Shown: positions 44,207-54,319 of the stretch, one piece after another
Position numbering within the stretch: the first letter of the stretch is position 1
Layout: the number at the start of each line of letters is the position of its first letter
DNA from: Corynebacterium terpenotabidum Y-11
GTDB taxonomy: Bacteria; Actinomycetota; Actinomycetes; Mycobacteriales; Mycobacteriaceae
Length of the DNA: 64,000 nt
Assembly: GCF_000418365.1 (NCBI RefSeq)
Contig: NC_021663.1
Coordinates: 2,046,001 to 2,110,000, forward strand
Direction: 5' to 3'
Made by a program: the position numbers and the translations under genes
The notes under the pieces: model-generated
Databases searched by the model: none
What the model saw: the letters and a program-made list of their open reading frames with translations, nothing else
Told to the model about the DNA's origin: nothing

Positions 44207-45532
44207 CTACTGGCTGGCGTCCCCGGCGTCCCCGACCTCATCATCATCGTCGAGGTTCAGACCCAGCTGCTCCAGCTCTGCCTTGAGGTTCTCCATCGAC
44301 AGCTCGACCTCCTCCGCCCCCACCCCGTGGGTGTGGAGGTGCTCACCGTGCAACGCGTCGATGCCTGAGGCTGCGGCGGCACCGGTCGCCTCATCGACGG
44401 CGATATCCATGGCGTCCCCCAGCTCGGCGTAGGCGGGGTAGATGACCTCGCGCTCCAACGACTCGCGCAGCGGCTGGTCGCAGAACGCGGTCTCCAGGGC
44501 ATTGGTGGTCAGCTCCAGCAGCTGCCAGTACTCCAGGTCGAAGGCCTCGGCGAGCTTCACCATCTCGCCGCTCATGGTGCAGCCGGAGACCAGCCGGTTG
44601 TCCGTGTTCACGGTGCAGGTGAAACCGAGATCGTAGAGCAGGTTGAAGGGATGCTCCTCCACCGAGTCGCAGATCCCGGTCTGGGTGTTGGAGGTCGGGC
44701 AGATCTCCAACGGAATGCGACGGTCACGCACGAACTTCGCGACCTTCCCCAGCTCCAGCCCACTCATCTCGGCCTCGATGTCCTCGTAGATGCGGACGCC
44801 ATGGCCGATGCGCACGGCCCCCTGCCGCAGACCGTCGGCGATGGACTCCACTCCCGCGGCCTCACCGGCGTGCACCGTCACCGGAATGAGGTTCTTCCGC
44901 AGCAGGTCAAAAGCGGCGACGTGATTCGACGGCGGGAAGCCGTCCTCGGCGCCGGCGATGTCGAAGCCGACGACGTACCCCTCACCCGGCGAATGCTCAC
45001 CGTAGTTGTCGACGAGCAGCTGGGCAATCTCCAGGGCACGGTCGGCGTGACGCATGGCGCAGAGCAGCAGGCGGGCATGGATGCGTCCGCCGTCGTCGGC
45101 GACAGCCTTCTCGCCCTCCTTGACACCCTGGACAGTGGCTTCGACGACCTCCTGGAGGGACAGCCCCGCAGCCAGATGCTGTTCGGGAGCATAGCGCAGC
45201 TCGGCATAGCAGGCGCCGTCAGCGGCGAGGTCCTCAACGGCCTCCCGGGTGACGCGGACCAGGGCGTCCTTCGTCTGCATCACGGCAGTCGTGTGGTCGA
45301 AGGTGGTGAGGTAGGTCGGCAGGTCACCGGAGTTCGCAGCGTCGAAGAACCATTTCTCCAGGTCGTCGGCATCCGTGGTGGGCAGGCCGTCGTAGCCGGT
45401 GGCGGCGGCGATGTCGATGATGGTCTGCGGACGCAGCCCGCCGTCCAGGTGGTCGTGGAGGACGACCTTCGGCAGGGTGCGGACGATCGCGGGATCGACG
45501 ATGGAGTACGAGGGTGACGAGGGTTCAGTCAT
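44207..45532 (-). CDS. add: Adenosine deaminase
   Basis: A 441-residue enzyme converting adenosine or deoxyadenosine to inosine in purine salvage. Zinc and catalytic motifs: VVLHDHLDGGLRP (His-x-His), TVHAGEAAG, IGHGVRI and CTVNTDNRLVSG. It is longer than the ~340-residue bacterial norm, with an insertion around MQTKDALVR and an acidic C-terminus ending DDDDEVGDAGDASQ. ATG 45532 is fixed by the conserved beginning and by TATCGT 8 nt upstream. Divergent from the carboxypeptidase gene with 33 bases between starts. Confidence 0.94.
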   Translation of the reverse strand: MTEPSSPSYSIVDPAIVRTLPKVVLHDHLDGGLRPQTIIDIAAATGYDGLPTTDADDLEKWFFDAANSGDLPTYLTTFDHTTAVMQTKDALVRVTREAVEDLAADGACYAELRYAPEQHLAAGLSLQEVVEATVQGVKEGEKAVADDGGRIHARLLLCAMRHADRALEIAQLLVDNYGEHSPGEGYVVGFDIAGAEDGFPPSNHVAAFDLLRKNLIPVTVHAGEAAGVESIADGLRQGAVRIGHGVRIYEDIEAEMSGLELGKVAKFVRDRRIPLEICPTSNTQTGICDSVEEHPFNLLYDLGFTCTVNTDNRLVSGCTMSGEMVKLAEAFDLEYWQLLELTTNALETAFCDQPLRESLEREVIYPAYAELGDAMDIAVDEATGAAAASGIDALHGEHLHTHGVGAEEVELSMENLKAELEQLGLNLDDDDEVGDAGDASQ

Positions 45533-45540
45533 GCTGCCCC

Positions 45541-45559
45541 ACGATACCGTCGCTAAGCT
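45541..45559. promoter_or_regulatory. Face-to-face -10 elements for add and the D,D-carboxypeptidase gene
   Basis: Minus strand TATCGT (45546-45541), 8 nt, ATG of add. Plus strand TAAGCT (45554-45559), 6 nt, GTG 45566 (or 9 nt to ATG 45569). Only seven bases separate the hexamers, so the two promoters cannot both be occupied at once. Confidence 0.55.
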
Positions 45560-45565
45560 GTGTCC

Positions 45566-46825
45566 GTGATGCGTACCCGCCGTCCTCATCCCGTGCCGGG
45601 AGTTCTCGCTGTGCTCCTCATCTCGGCCGCACCTGCCGCCGCCCAGGACACGGGCCTCAACGGCATGTCCCGGGACCAGTGGTTGCCGACCACCGTTGCC
45701 TCGGACGCCCCGCTGCCCGATGACGCCACGTTGGACACCGACGACTGCCGCTACGATGCGGAACTTCCCTCGGCCTTCGACGCGGACGCTCTGCGCACCT
45801 CGGAGACCGCAGCGGTGATCACGGTCGAGCGTCCCGGCCCTGGCGGGGAGGGGATGGACACCTGTGGCACGGTGGCCGCCGACGGTGTGGACCTTCCGGA
45901 GCGGCTGAGCCTGGGCAGTTACGTGCTCTACGACGTCGATTCCGGGGAGGTGCTGGCGGCGAAGGACCCCTACGGGCTGTACCGGCCGGCGTCGGTGATC
46001 AAGATCCTGCTCGTCATGATCGCGCTCGACGATCTGGACATGGACGAGCTGGTGCCGGTGACCGCGGAGATGGCGAATGTCGACGGATCGAAGGTCGGGG
46101 TGGGACCGGACGGAAAGTACACGGCGCGCCAGTTGTTGCAGGGTCTGGTGATGAATTCCGGCAATGACGCCGCCCTCGCGCTCGCCGGTGCCCTCGGCGG
46201 TACCGACACGACAGTGGACAGGATGCAGGAGCTGGCGAATTCCCTCGGGGCGGTGGCGACGACAGTGACGACGGTCAACGGGTTGGACACCCCCGACGTG
46301 CAGACCACCGCCTATGACCTGGCCCAGATCTACCGGGCGGCGTTCCAGCGCGAGGATGTGCGGACGCTGCTGTCCACGGAAACGGCGACGTTCCCCGGGT
46401 ACGGCGAGTACCCGGAGTTCCAGATCGCCAGTGACAACGGGATGCTCTACGACTACCCCGGGGCGCTCGGCGGGAAGACCGGTTTCACCGACAATGCCCG
46501 GCACACTTTCGCCGCGGCGGCGCAGCGGGACGGGCGGACGCTGGGCGTGGTGATGCTCAATTCCACGATCGCGGCGGGGCGGCTGTGGTCCCAGGCGGAA
46601 AGTGTTCTTGACGCCGGGTTCGACGCGACCTCGGACACCTCGGTCGGCACGCTCACTGGCGGCAGTACCGGGGAGGACGCCGGGCCGGACGCGGCGTCCG
46701 CGGCGTCCGCAGCGCCCACAGAGTCCTCTCTGTCCTCGTCAACGACGCCCCTGGTCATCGCCGGACTGGGTGTCGTTACTGTCCTGTTGGCCGGTGCCTG
46801 GCGGCTCTCGCGCCGCCGGTCTTGA
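45566..46825 (+). CDS. D-alanyl-D-alanine carboxypeptidase (S11 penicillin-binding protein)
   Basis: A ~419-residue serine peptidase trimming the terminal D-Ala of cell-wall peptides. N-terminal signal peptide ends APAAAQD. Active-site motifs: PASVIKIL (SxxK), NSGNDAA (SxN) and GGKTGFTD (KTG). A Ser/Ala/Thr-rich linker leads to a C-terminal membrane helix (TPLVIAGLGVVTVLLAGAW) and LSRRRS. Start GTG 45566 or ATG 45569 is set by the promoter. Its last 50 bases overlap, tail to tail, the end of the YihY/BrkB gene. Confidence 0.92.
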   Translation: MMRTRRPHPVPGVLAVLLISAAPAAAQDTGLNGMSRDQWLPTTVASDAPLPDDATLDTDDCRYDAELPSAFDADALRTSETAAVITVERPGPGGEGMDTCGTVAADGVDLPERLSLGSYVLYDVDSGEVLAAKDPYGLYRPASVIKILLVMIALDDLDMDELVPVTAEMANVDGSKVGVGPDGKYTARQLLQGLVMNSGNDAALALAGALGGTDTTVDRMQELANSLGAVATTVTTVNGLDTPDVQTTAYDLAQIYRAAFQREDVRTLLSTETATFPGYGEYPEFQIASDNGMLYDYPGALGGKTGFTDNARHTFAAAAQRDGRTLGVVMLNSTIAAGRLWSQAESVLDAGFDATSDTSVGTLTGGSTGEDAGPDAASAASAAPTESSLSSSTTPLVIAGLGVVTVLLAGAWRLSRRRS

Positions 46826-47855
46826 CGACGAGACCTCCGATGAGCACCCCGACTGCCGCCCCGGCGCCGACGAGACCGGCCCGGCGCACCGAGTTCTCCG
46901 ACCGTGCCTGCGGATGGGCGTCCCGCCGGATCTGGATGAGGGCGGGGGCCGGGGCGTCCGGAATGACCTCGGCCAGCGCTTCCCGGGAGGTCGCGATCCA
47001 GGCCGAGCAGTACAGGGCGATCCGCCAGACGAGGTAGAGCAGCACCATCACACCGATAATCGGGCCGAAGGCGGCACCAGCCGGGTTCGACATCGTGGAA
47101 CTGAAGAAGACGGTGGCGAACTGCTTGACGAATTCAAAGGCGACTGCACCGATGAGCGCGCCCTGCGCCGCCGCCCTGCGCGGCACATGGGTGCGGGGGA
47201 AGAACAGCAGCAGCCAGAACATGACCACCCAGTTCGCGGCGACGCCGATGGCCAGGGCGATACCCCAGACGAGGTACCGGATTCCGGTGATGTGGTCCAT
47301 GTTCAGCGCCTCGATGATGCGCCAGGTGAACCCACCGGAACCGACTGCGGTAACCGCGAAGGCGACGATCAGGGAGAACAGCAGACCGATCAGGGCGAGC
47401 AGGTCGCTGAACTTTCCCTTGATGAAGTTATCCGCCTGGCCGGGGACCTCCCACATCTCGGAGATGCCGAGACGCAGGTTCCCGATCCAGCCGAGACCGG
47501 TCCACAGGGTCAGCAGCAGACCGACGCTGAAGATGCTGCCACGCTGGTCGATGGCGGTATTGAGAATGTCGGTGAGGGTGTCGCCGAGCTCTCCGGTGAC
47601 GGCGTTCCTGATCGTGTCGACCAGCTCGCCGAGGAGGTCCTCGTTCCCGGCGAGGACCATGGCCGCGATCGCGAGTACGAGCATGAGCAGCGGGATGAGT
47701 GACAGGACAGAGAAATAGGTGATGCCGGCGGCGAAGTGGTTCCCGCCGCGCTCTGTGTACCGCTCGTTCATGAGCATGATGTGGTCGAACCAGGGCTGTG
47801 TGGCCCGGAGTTTCTCCACAGCTGACGGCTTATTCTCAGAGCCTGTGGCGGCCAT
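46776..47855 (-). CDS. YihY/YhjD (BrkB-type) inner-membrane protein
   Basis: A 359-residue protein with six helices. It includes GITYFSVLSLIPLLMLVLAI, typical of the YihY/BrkB family, then WTGLGWIGNLRLGISEMWEV and LLFFPRTHVPRRAAAQGALIGA. The C-terminal ~60 residues are a basic tail with an extra hydrophobic stretch (AGAAVGVLIGGLVV), possibly a seventh helix. Family members were once called RNase BN; YhjD is linked to lipid A precursor export in E. coli, but no function is known in actinobacteria. ATG follows GAGG seven bases upstream. Confidence 0.88.
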   Translation of the reverse strand: MAATGSENKPSAVEKLRATQPWFDHIMLMNERYTERGGNHFAAGITYFSVLSLIPLLMLVLAIAAMVLAGNEDLLGELVDTIRNAVTGELGDTLTDILNTAIDQRGSIFSVGLLLTLWTGLGWIGNLRLGISEMWEVPGQADNFIKGKFSDLLALIGLLFSLIVAFAVTAVGSGGFTWRIIEALNMDHITGIRYLVWGIALAIGVAANWVVMFWLLLFFPRTHVPRRAAAQGALIGAVAFEFVKQFATVFFSSTMSNPAGAAFGPIIGVMVLLYLVWRIALYCSAWIATSREALAEVIPDAPAPALIQIRRDAHPQARSENSVRRAGLVGAGAAVGVLIGGLVVKTGGARAARHRPTGQ

Positions 47856-48020
47856 AGGTTATCCTCGCGGTCATCGGATCAAGGCATGGACCCGGTGAGG
47901 GTCATGTTCCCCACTGTATGCTCCTTTCCGCGGAATCACCGCTGAAATGTCCTCACCCTTGTTCAGGTGTGCGGAATTCCGGGGTAAGTTCATTCAGAAA
48001 TACTGACAGGAGCGCACACC

Positions 48021-48962
48021 GTGCACCACTACGATCTTTACGCCGTGTTCGGCCTGGACCGCAGCGCGGACTGCGGCGCCCTAGCTTCCCGCATCGACGG
48101 TCTGATCGCACAGACCGACCCCCGGGACACCGACCGGATGATGACGCTCCGGTCGGCCCGGTCGATTCTCGGCGATTCCGGACGCCGCACCCGCTACGAC
48201 CAACAGCTGTCGGATCCTTCCCTGCCCCCGATCACCATCGCTGACCTGCATGAACTTGCGTCGCTGCCCGGAGCCGGTGATGAACCTCCGTGGCAGACTG
48301 CACCGGCCCAGGGCACTGCGGAAATGCGGTTCGACGGGAGCCCGTCCTGGACGCCGACGACGGCATTGTCGCCGACTGGTGCCTCCGGCAGCAGGGCATG
48401 GGTCATTGCCGCTGCAGCGCTGAGCGCCATCGCTGTCATCGTCGTCATCGCCACCGTCGTCTGGAGCCTGGGGAGAGACGGCGACACTGCCGACGACACC
48501 GCCGCAGAGTTCACCTCGGCCCCGTCGTCCTCAGCCACCCCGGGTAGCTCGACGCAGGCCTCTCCGACGGACACCGAGGATTACTCCTGGTTCGACGATT
48601 ACTCCTGGTTCGACGACGAGGAGGTGTCGGTCGCCGGCGCCACGGCGACCTCCACCACCTGCGACGGCCGGGACTGCGTCCAGATCGTCATCGACCTGGA
48701 CACCCCTGCCCTCGGACTTGAGCCCTCGGTGATGCACAATTTCTCCGGCGATGAACTACAGGTCGACATCTACGGTGTCGAGGTCGCTTACCAGGACACC
48801 TTCCCCGTCGAGGACCGCACCGGCGGGGCCCTCGACTACCTGCGCGCCGGCTCCGACGAGTACGGGTGGCCCCGACTGTCCATCGGCGTGCCGTCCGGCA
48901 CCGACTACAGGGTCATCGAGGAATTCGACGCGAACCGTGTCACCGTCGAGATCTACCGGTAG
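48021..48962 (+). CDS. J-like (HPD-less) single-pass membrane protein, paralogue 2
   Basis: A 313-residue protein. The N-terminal J-like domain (HHYDLYAVFGLDRSADC ... LRSARSILGDSGRRTRYDQQL) lacks HPD. An ITIADLHELASLP helix, a linker, one membrane helix (~128-148) and an extracytoplasmic part follow. The latter starts with a Ser/Thr/Asp linker, contains duplicated DYSWFD, and ends in a ~100-residue beta domain with CDGRDC and NRVTVEIYR. That domain pattern (xVxIVIDLD...RVTVEIY) resembles AMIN-type domains. GTG 48021 follows AGGAG. Paralogous to 51258-52160. Confidence 0.8.
   Translation: MHHYDLYAVFGLDRSADCGALASRIDGLIAQTDPRDTDRMMTLRSARSILGDSGRRTRYDQQLSDPSLPPITIADLHELASLPGAGDEPPWQTAPAQGTAEMRFDGSPSWTPTTALSPTGASGSRAWVIAAAALSAIAVIVVIATVVWSLGRDGDTADDTAAEFTSAPSSSATPGSSTQASPTDTEDYSWFDDYSWFDDEEVSVAGATATSTTCDGRDCVQIVIDLDTPALGLEPSVMHNFSGDELQVDIYGVEVAYQDTFPVEDRTGGALDYLRAGSDEYGWPRLSIGVPSGTDYRVIEEFDANRVTVEIYR
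48579..48614 (+). repeat. Perfect 18-base tandem duplication inside the J-like gene
   Basis: GATTACTCCTGGTTCGAC occurs twice back to back (48579-48596, 48597-48614), giving DYSWFDDYSWFD in the extracytoplasmic linker. Identity at synonymous positions suggests a recent duplication. Confidence 0.95.
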
Positions 48963-48971
48963 ACCACCCGG

Positions 48972-49553
48972 TCAACAGGGGGAGGCGTAGGAGGTGTCGT
49001 CATTGAGCAGCCGGGCATTGCGGGTGCCGGGCACCTCAGCAGCACAGAGTCCGTCGAGGTCCGAGCCATAGTCGATGACGACAGCGTAGACCTCCGAACC
49101 GTCGTGGTACGGACGCAGTGACGGACAGGTTCCGGGGTTGACCAGCACGGCACCGGGGTTCTGCGCGATGGCGCTGTCGACCTCCTGCTGGAAACTGGAA
49201 CTGTTGCCGTAGATCGACTGGACGATGAGGACGCCCCGCCCGTCGCAGGCAAGGTCGCCGAGATCACCCGTGGAGGGAGCTGCGGACGCAGAGCTCACGG
49301 ACACCTCCTCATCGGAAGATCCCTCGGGTTCCGGCGTGATCCTGACTGTCGTGGTGAGCACGCCGTCGGAGCCCCGCGAGTAGTTCGCGGACGAATCTGA
49401 GCCGCCGTCCCGGGTGGAGAACGCGATGCCACCGACAACCCCGCCGACCGCCAGGAGCACAACGGCAACCACCGCGATGATCTTCGGGGTATGTGAGGTC
49501 TTCGCCGGGGTCCCGGCCCACGGGTTCTCCGGTGGGCGTTGCGGTGACGTCAT
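48972..49553 (-). CDS. Single-pass envelope protein with Cys-containing extracytoplasmic domain
   Basis: A 193-residue protein: short Pro-rich cytoplasmic part, membrane helix (IIAVVAVVLLAVGGVVGGIAF, ~24-44), a Ser/Glu linker, then a ~90-residue domain with four Cys (LACDGRG, PGTCPSL, GLCAAE and the terminal Cys). VYAVVIDYGSDLDGLC and the layout resemble the extracellular C-termini of some corynebacterial Ser/Thr kinases, without a kinase. Start ATG 49553 is supported by TACAGT six bases upstream. It converges with the J-like gene with nine bases between. Confidence 0.7.
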   Translation of the reverse strand: MTSPQRPPENPWAGTPAKTSHTPKIIAVVAVVLLAVGGVVGGIAFSTRDGGSDSSANYSRGSDGVLTTTVRITPEPEGSSDEEVSVSSASAAPSTGDLGDLACDGRGVLIVQSIYGNSSSFQQEVDSAIAQNPGAVLVNPGTCPSLRPYHDGSEVYAVVIDYGSDLDGLCAAEVPGTRNARLLNDDTSYASPC

Positions 49554-49559
49554 GGTTGC

Positions 49560-49565
49560 ACTGTA
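49560..49565 (-). promoter_or_regulatory. -10 element of the single-pass envelope protein gene (leaderless)
   Basis: TACAGT, 6 nt, ATG 49553 on the minus strand; the same hexamer and spacing as the LysR gene at 54303. Confidence 0.55.
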
Positions 49566-49710
49566 ACCGTTGCGGGGTGCAGGGTGACCCCGCCCGAATA
49601 TATGACACACCCTCCGGATTTTCCCGGCACGATCCGTACGAATACCCCGGCGGTCCCCGCTATTCTGTCAACAGCTTGATCGAGCGATTCAGGATCACGG
49701 AGCAGAGCCA

Positions 49711-50367
49711 ATGACGCAGGGCAACCCTTTCAACCCGAATACCCAGATGTTCCCGCCGCAGGACTCAGAACCTCAGTTTCCCCAGTTCTCGGGCAACAGC
49801 CCGAGCGGAAAGACACCCGTCTGGGTGCTCCCCGCCATCGCCATCGTGGCGATCCTGGCTGTCGCCGCAGTCATCATCACCTGGATGATCTCCTCGGGCG
49901 ACAATGACTCGGACGCTGTGGCGGAATCAACCGCCCCCGTGTTCACTCCCGAAACCACCACCGTGCAACAGGCACCGTCGACAGTGGTTCCTGCACCCAC
50001 TGCAGCCGAGTCAGCTCCGGTCCCCGAAGCACCGGCGGCGTCAGCGGGAACCGGCAACACGCTCATCACCGAGAGCGGTCATTACGGTGTCGGCCTCGCC
50101 GCCACCGAAGCCTGCGGATCCGCCGGTACGCAGGCATCCTATGTACTGGTGGGTGCGGGGTCCGCCCAATGCAATTTCGCCTTGGACGTGGGCGATGAAC
50201 TTGCCGGGACCACGGTGCGGGAGGGATCCTCACGGAGCTTGTCGGTGTACAGCACGAACCGGAACGAATATGTCGACCTGTCCTGTGTGAAAGCCCAGGA
50301 TTCCGACCTTGACTTTCTGTGGAAATGCACCACGGAGTACAACAGCATCGTTTACGTTTACCCCTGA
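49711..50367 (+). CDS. Single-pass envelope protein, hypothetical
   Basis: A 218-residue protein: Asn/Pro/Gln-rich cytoplasmic start, membrane helix (VWVLPAIAIVAILAVAAVIITWMI, ~37-60), a Thr/Pro/Ala linker, then a compact domain with four Cys (TEACGS, AQCNF, DLSCVK, WKCTTE) ending IVYVYP. TATTCT at 49660-49665 could be the promoter, giving a ~40-nt leader. It precedes the amidase gene by 24 bases and may share its operon. I recognise no family; a secreted beta-sandwich is likely. Confidence 0.65.
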   Translation: MTQGNPFNPNTQMFPPQDSEPQFPQFSGNSPSGKTPVWVLPAIAIVAILAVAAVIITWMISSGDNDSDAVAESTAPVFTPETTTVQQAPSTVVPAPTAAESAPVPEAPAASAGTGNTLITESGHYGVGLAATEACGSAGTQASYVLVGAGSAQCNFALDVGDELAGTTVREGSSRSLSVYSTNRNEYVDLSCVKAQDSDLDFLWKCTTEYNSIVYVYP

Positions 50368-50391
50368 TCCCCCAGAGTTAAGGACTGCCAC

Positions 50392-51261
50392 ATGCACCGT
50401 CGACGTATCCTGATGACGCTGACTGCCGCCCTCACCGCAACTGCCCTCGCCTCCTGCACCATCGGAGATGCGGAGGACACTGCCAGCACAGCCTCCCCGG
50501 TGACCGGCGTCCAGACCGGGGCGGCGAGCCCCACGGACACCCTCCCCGACCCGACGACCGCGCAGCTGAAGGACTCGGAGGATCGCTCGGGGACTGCCGA
50601 CACCACCACCGGAGATCTCACAGCTCTGGCAGGTCGCACCATCTACATTGACCCGGGACATGCGGGGACCGCCCCGCCCGCAGATCTCACGGCTATCGAT
50701 GGTCGCGGCGGCACCAAGGCCTGCAACACCAGCGGCACGGCCTCCGACGCCGGTTGGCCCGAGCACACCTTCACCTGGGAGATTTCCCAGCAGCTCAAGA
50801 CCATTCTTGAGGAGGCCGGGGCAACTGTCCTCCTGACCCGCGCAGATGACGTCAACCGCGCCGACTGCATCGACGAACGCGCCTACAAGGAAAATGCGTC
50901 CGCTGCCGATGCCGTCGTCAGCCTCCACGCCGACGGCTCCGGTACGGGCAACACCGGTTTCCACATCTCCGCAATCGCCGACCCGCTACCGGACAACCTG
51001 CCGACGGAATCCGCCGACCTGGCGACCTCAGTCCGTGACGCCATGGTCGCCGCCGGACTGCCCACCTCCAACTATCTCGGCACCGACGGCCTCTACCCCC
51101 GATCCGATCTCACCGGCCTGAACCTGTCCTCCAAGCCGAAGATCCTCATCGAGTTCGGCAATATGCGCGATCTCAGTGACCTGGCACAGCTCGAGTCCGC
51201 CGACGGACGGAAGGTCCGCGCGCAGGCGGTGGCACAGGGGCTGGCAGACTTTCTCTCGTGA
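50392..51261 (+). CDS. N-acetylmuramoyl-L-alanine amidase (Amidase_3), lipoprotein
   Basis: A 289-residue zinc amidase that cuts the bond between muramic acid and the peptide stem. Signal plus lipobox-like LASC (Cys ~22), a Thr/Asp-rich linker, then the catalytic domain (~82-289): IYIDPGHAG (zinc His), EHTFTWEISQQL (zinc Glu), VVSLHADGSG (zinc His) and ILIEFGNM (catalytic Glu). Corynebacterial Rv3717-like enzymes share this layout. The stop overlaps GTG of the next J-like gene (GTGA), so the two are translationally coupled. Confidence 0.92.
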   Translation: MHRRRILMTLTAALTATALASCTIGDAEDTASTASPVTGVQTGAASPTDTLPDPTTAQLKDSEDRSGTADTTTGDLTALAGRTIYIDPGHAGTAPPADLTAIDGRGGTKACNTSGTASDAGWPEHTFTWEISQQLKTILEEAGATVLLTRADDVNRADCIDERAYKENASAADAVVSLHADGSGTGNTGFHISAIADPLPDNLPTESADLATSVRDAMVAAGLPTSNYLGTDGLYPRSDLTGLNLSSKPKILIEFGNMRDLSDLAQLESADGRKVRAQAVAQGLADFLS

Positions 51262-52160
51262 GCCACTACAACCTCTATTCCGCTCTCGGGCTCGACCGGT
51301 CAGCCACCTGTGTTGAGCTCATCAGGGAGATCGATGCCCGGCTGGCCTCCGGCACGATCGTCGGTTCCCTTGGAGAAGAGCTCACCCTGGCCCGAGCTGT
51401 CCTGGGGAACCCCTACCGACGACAGCTCTACGACCAGAAACTGGCGGACCCGTACGCCCCGCAGATCACCCAGGACGCACTGCGTCAACTGTCGTCGCTG
51501 CCCGTTGCCTCGGCGCCGGAGACAGCTCCTGAGGTTTCCCCCACCCGAGCGTTCACACCGGTCAGCTCTGAGCCACACGCACCCCGGTCCCGGTGGCCGC
51601 TGTTCGCGGCGATCGGAATCATCGTTGTCGCAGTTGCCGTTAGTGCTGGCCTGATCGTCAAGGGCGGCTCCGACGACTCCGATGAGGGATATGCGGACGC
51701 AACCTTCACCCAGGCAGAAACCGCTGTGACAACGACGACGGCCACGCCCACGTCCGTCACCAGCGAACCGGTCACACCGGTGGGGCTTGAGAAGGCACCG
51801 GTCTCCGATCACCACGGCGATACCGCGGTGAATGAGGAGGAGGACATCTGCGGTGGCCGGGTGTGCGACACCGCCGTCGTCTACCTGGACGGTGCGGTGG
51901 AATTGTCATCGGGCGCCTTCACCCAGGACTATGTCCAGCCGGTCACCACGATCACCGTCACCGACGATGCGTTCTCCCGGAGCTTCAGTTCCGTGACCGG
52001 GGACACCAAGAAATCGCAGTACATTTCCGGGATTTCTGTCTACAGCCGTGGCGACGGACAGCTCCATATCCTTCTCGTCAACGCGGTCAGCGGCCTGACC
52101 ATGCAACCCCGTCTACTCCCGGACGGACAGCGCATCGTCATCGACATCTATCCGGGGTAG
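51258..52160 (+). CDS. J-like (HPD-less) single-pass membrane protein, paralogue 3
   Basis: A 300-residue protein, close in design to the product of 48021-48962. N-terminal J-like domain SHYNLYSALGLDRSATC ... LARAVLGNPYRRQLYDQKL without HPD, an ITQDALRQLSSLP helix, one membrane helix (~113-133), a Thr-rich linker, and a C-terminal beta domain from CGGRVC to QRIVIDIYPG that resembles AMIN domains, which target cell-wall amidases. Coupling to the amidase gene (GTGA) supports a shared envelope role, perhaps regulating or localising that enzyme. Confidence 0.8.
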   Translation: MSHYNLYSALGLDRSATCVELIREIDARLASGTIVGSLGEELTLARAVLGNPYRRQLYDQKLADPYAPQITQDALRQLSSLPVASAPETAPEVSPTRAFTPVSSEPHAPRSRWPLFAAIGIIVVAVAVSAGLIVKGGSDDSDEGYADATFTQAETAVTTTTATPTSVTSEPVTPVGLEKAPVSDHHGDTAVNEEEDICGGRVCDTAVVYLDGAVELSSGAFTQDYVQPVTTITVTDDAFSRSFSSVTGDTKKSQYISGISVYSRGDGQLHILLVNAVSGLTMQPRLLPDGQRIVIDIYPG

Positions 52161-52194
52161 GGATCACCACCCTGGTGCCATCACAACGCCGTCA

Positions 52195-52341
52195 CCCCAC
52201 GACCTCTACGAATCCCTCCGGCTCAACCGCATGATGACGTGTGAGCAACTGATCGCAAGACTCGACCGCCGGGTGGTCGCGCTCGGTCCCGCTGGCGGAC
52301 CACAGCTCCCGCAGCTCAACACTTATGACAGGGGCGCCTAT
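52195..52341 (+). pseudogene. Remnant of a fourth J-like domain
   Basis: Between the J-like gene and trpS, one frame reads PHDLYESLRLNRMMTCEQLI and continues ARLDRR, close to the start of paralogue 3 (HYNLYSALGLDRSATCVELI, ARLAS after). The similarity fades through GPAGGPQLPQLNTYDRGAY, there is no start codon at the right place, no membrane segment follows, and the frame runs into trpS. It looks like a decayed duplicate. Confidence 0.6.
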
Positions 52342-52351
52342 CGACGGTCCC

Positions 52352-54303
<1,952 letters not shown>

Positions 54304-54309
54304 GGTGTC

Positions 54310-54315
54310 ACTGTA
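54310..54315 (-). promoter_or_regulatory. -10 element of the LysR-type gene (leaderless)
   Basis: TACAGT, 6 nt, ATG 54303 on the minus strand, in the 16-base gap after the exonuclease gene. Confidence 0.55.
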
Positions 54316-54319
54316 GCCC

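Noticed and set aside
51258..52160. Genuine DnaJ/Hsp40 co-chaperone
   Set aside because: The HPD motif required for Hsp70 stimulation is missing in this and both paralogues, and no dnaK/grpE is nearby.
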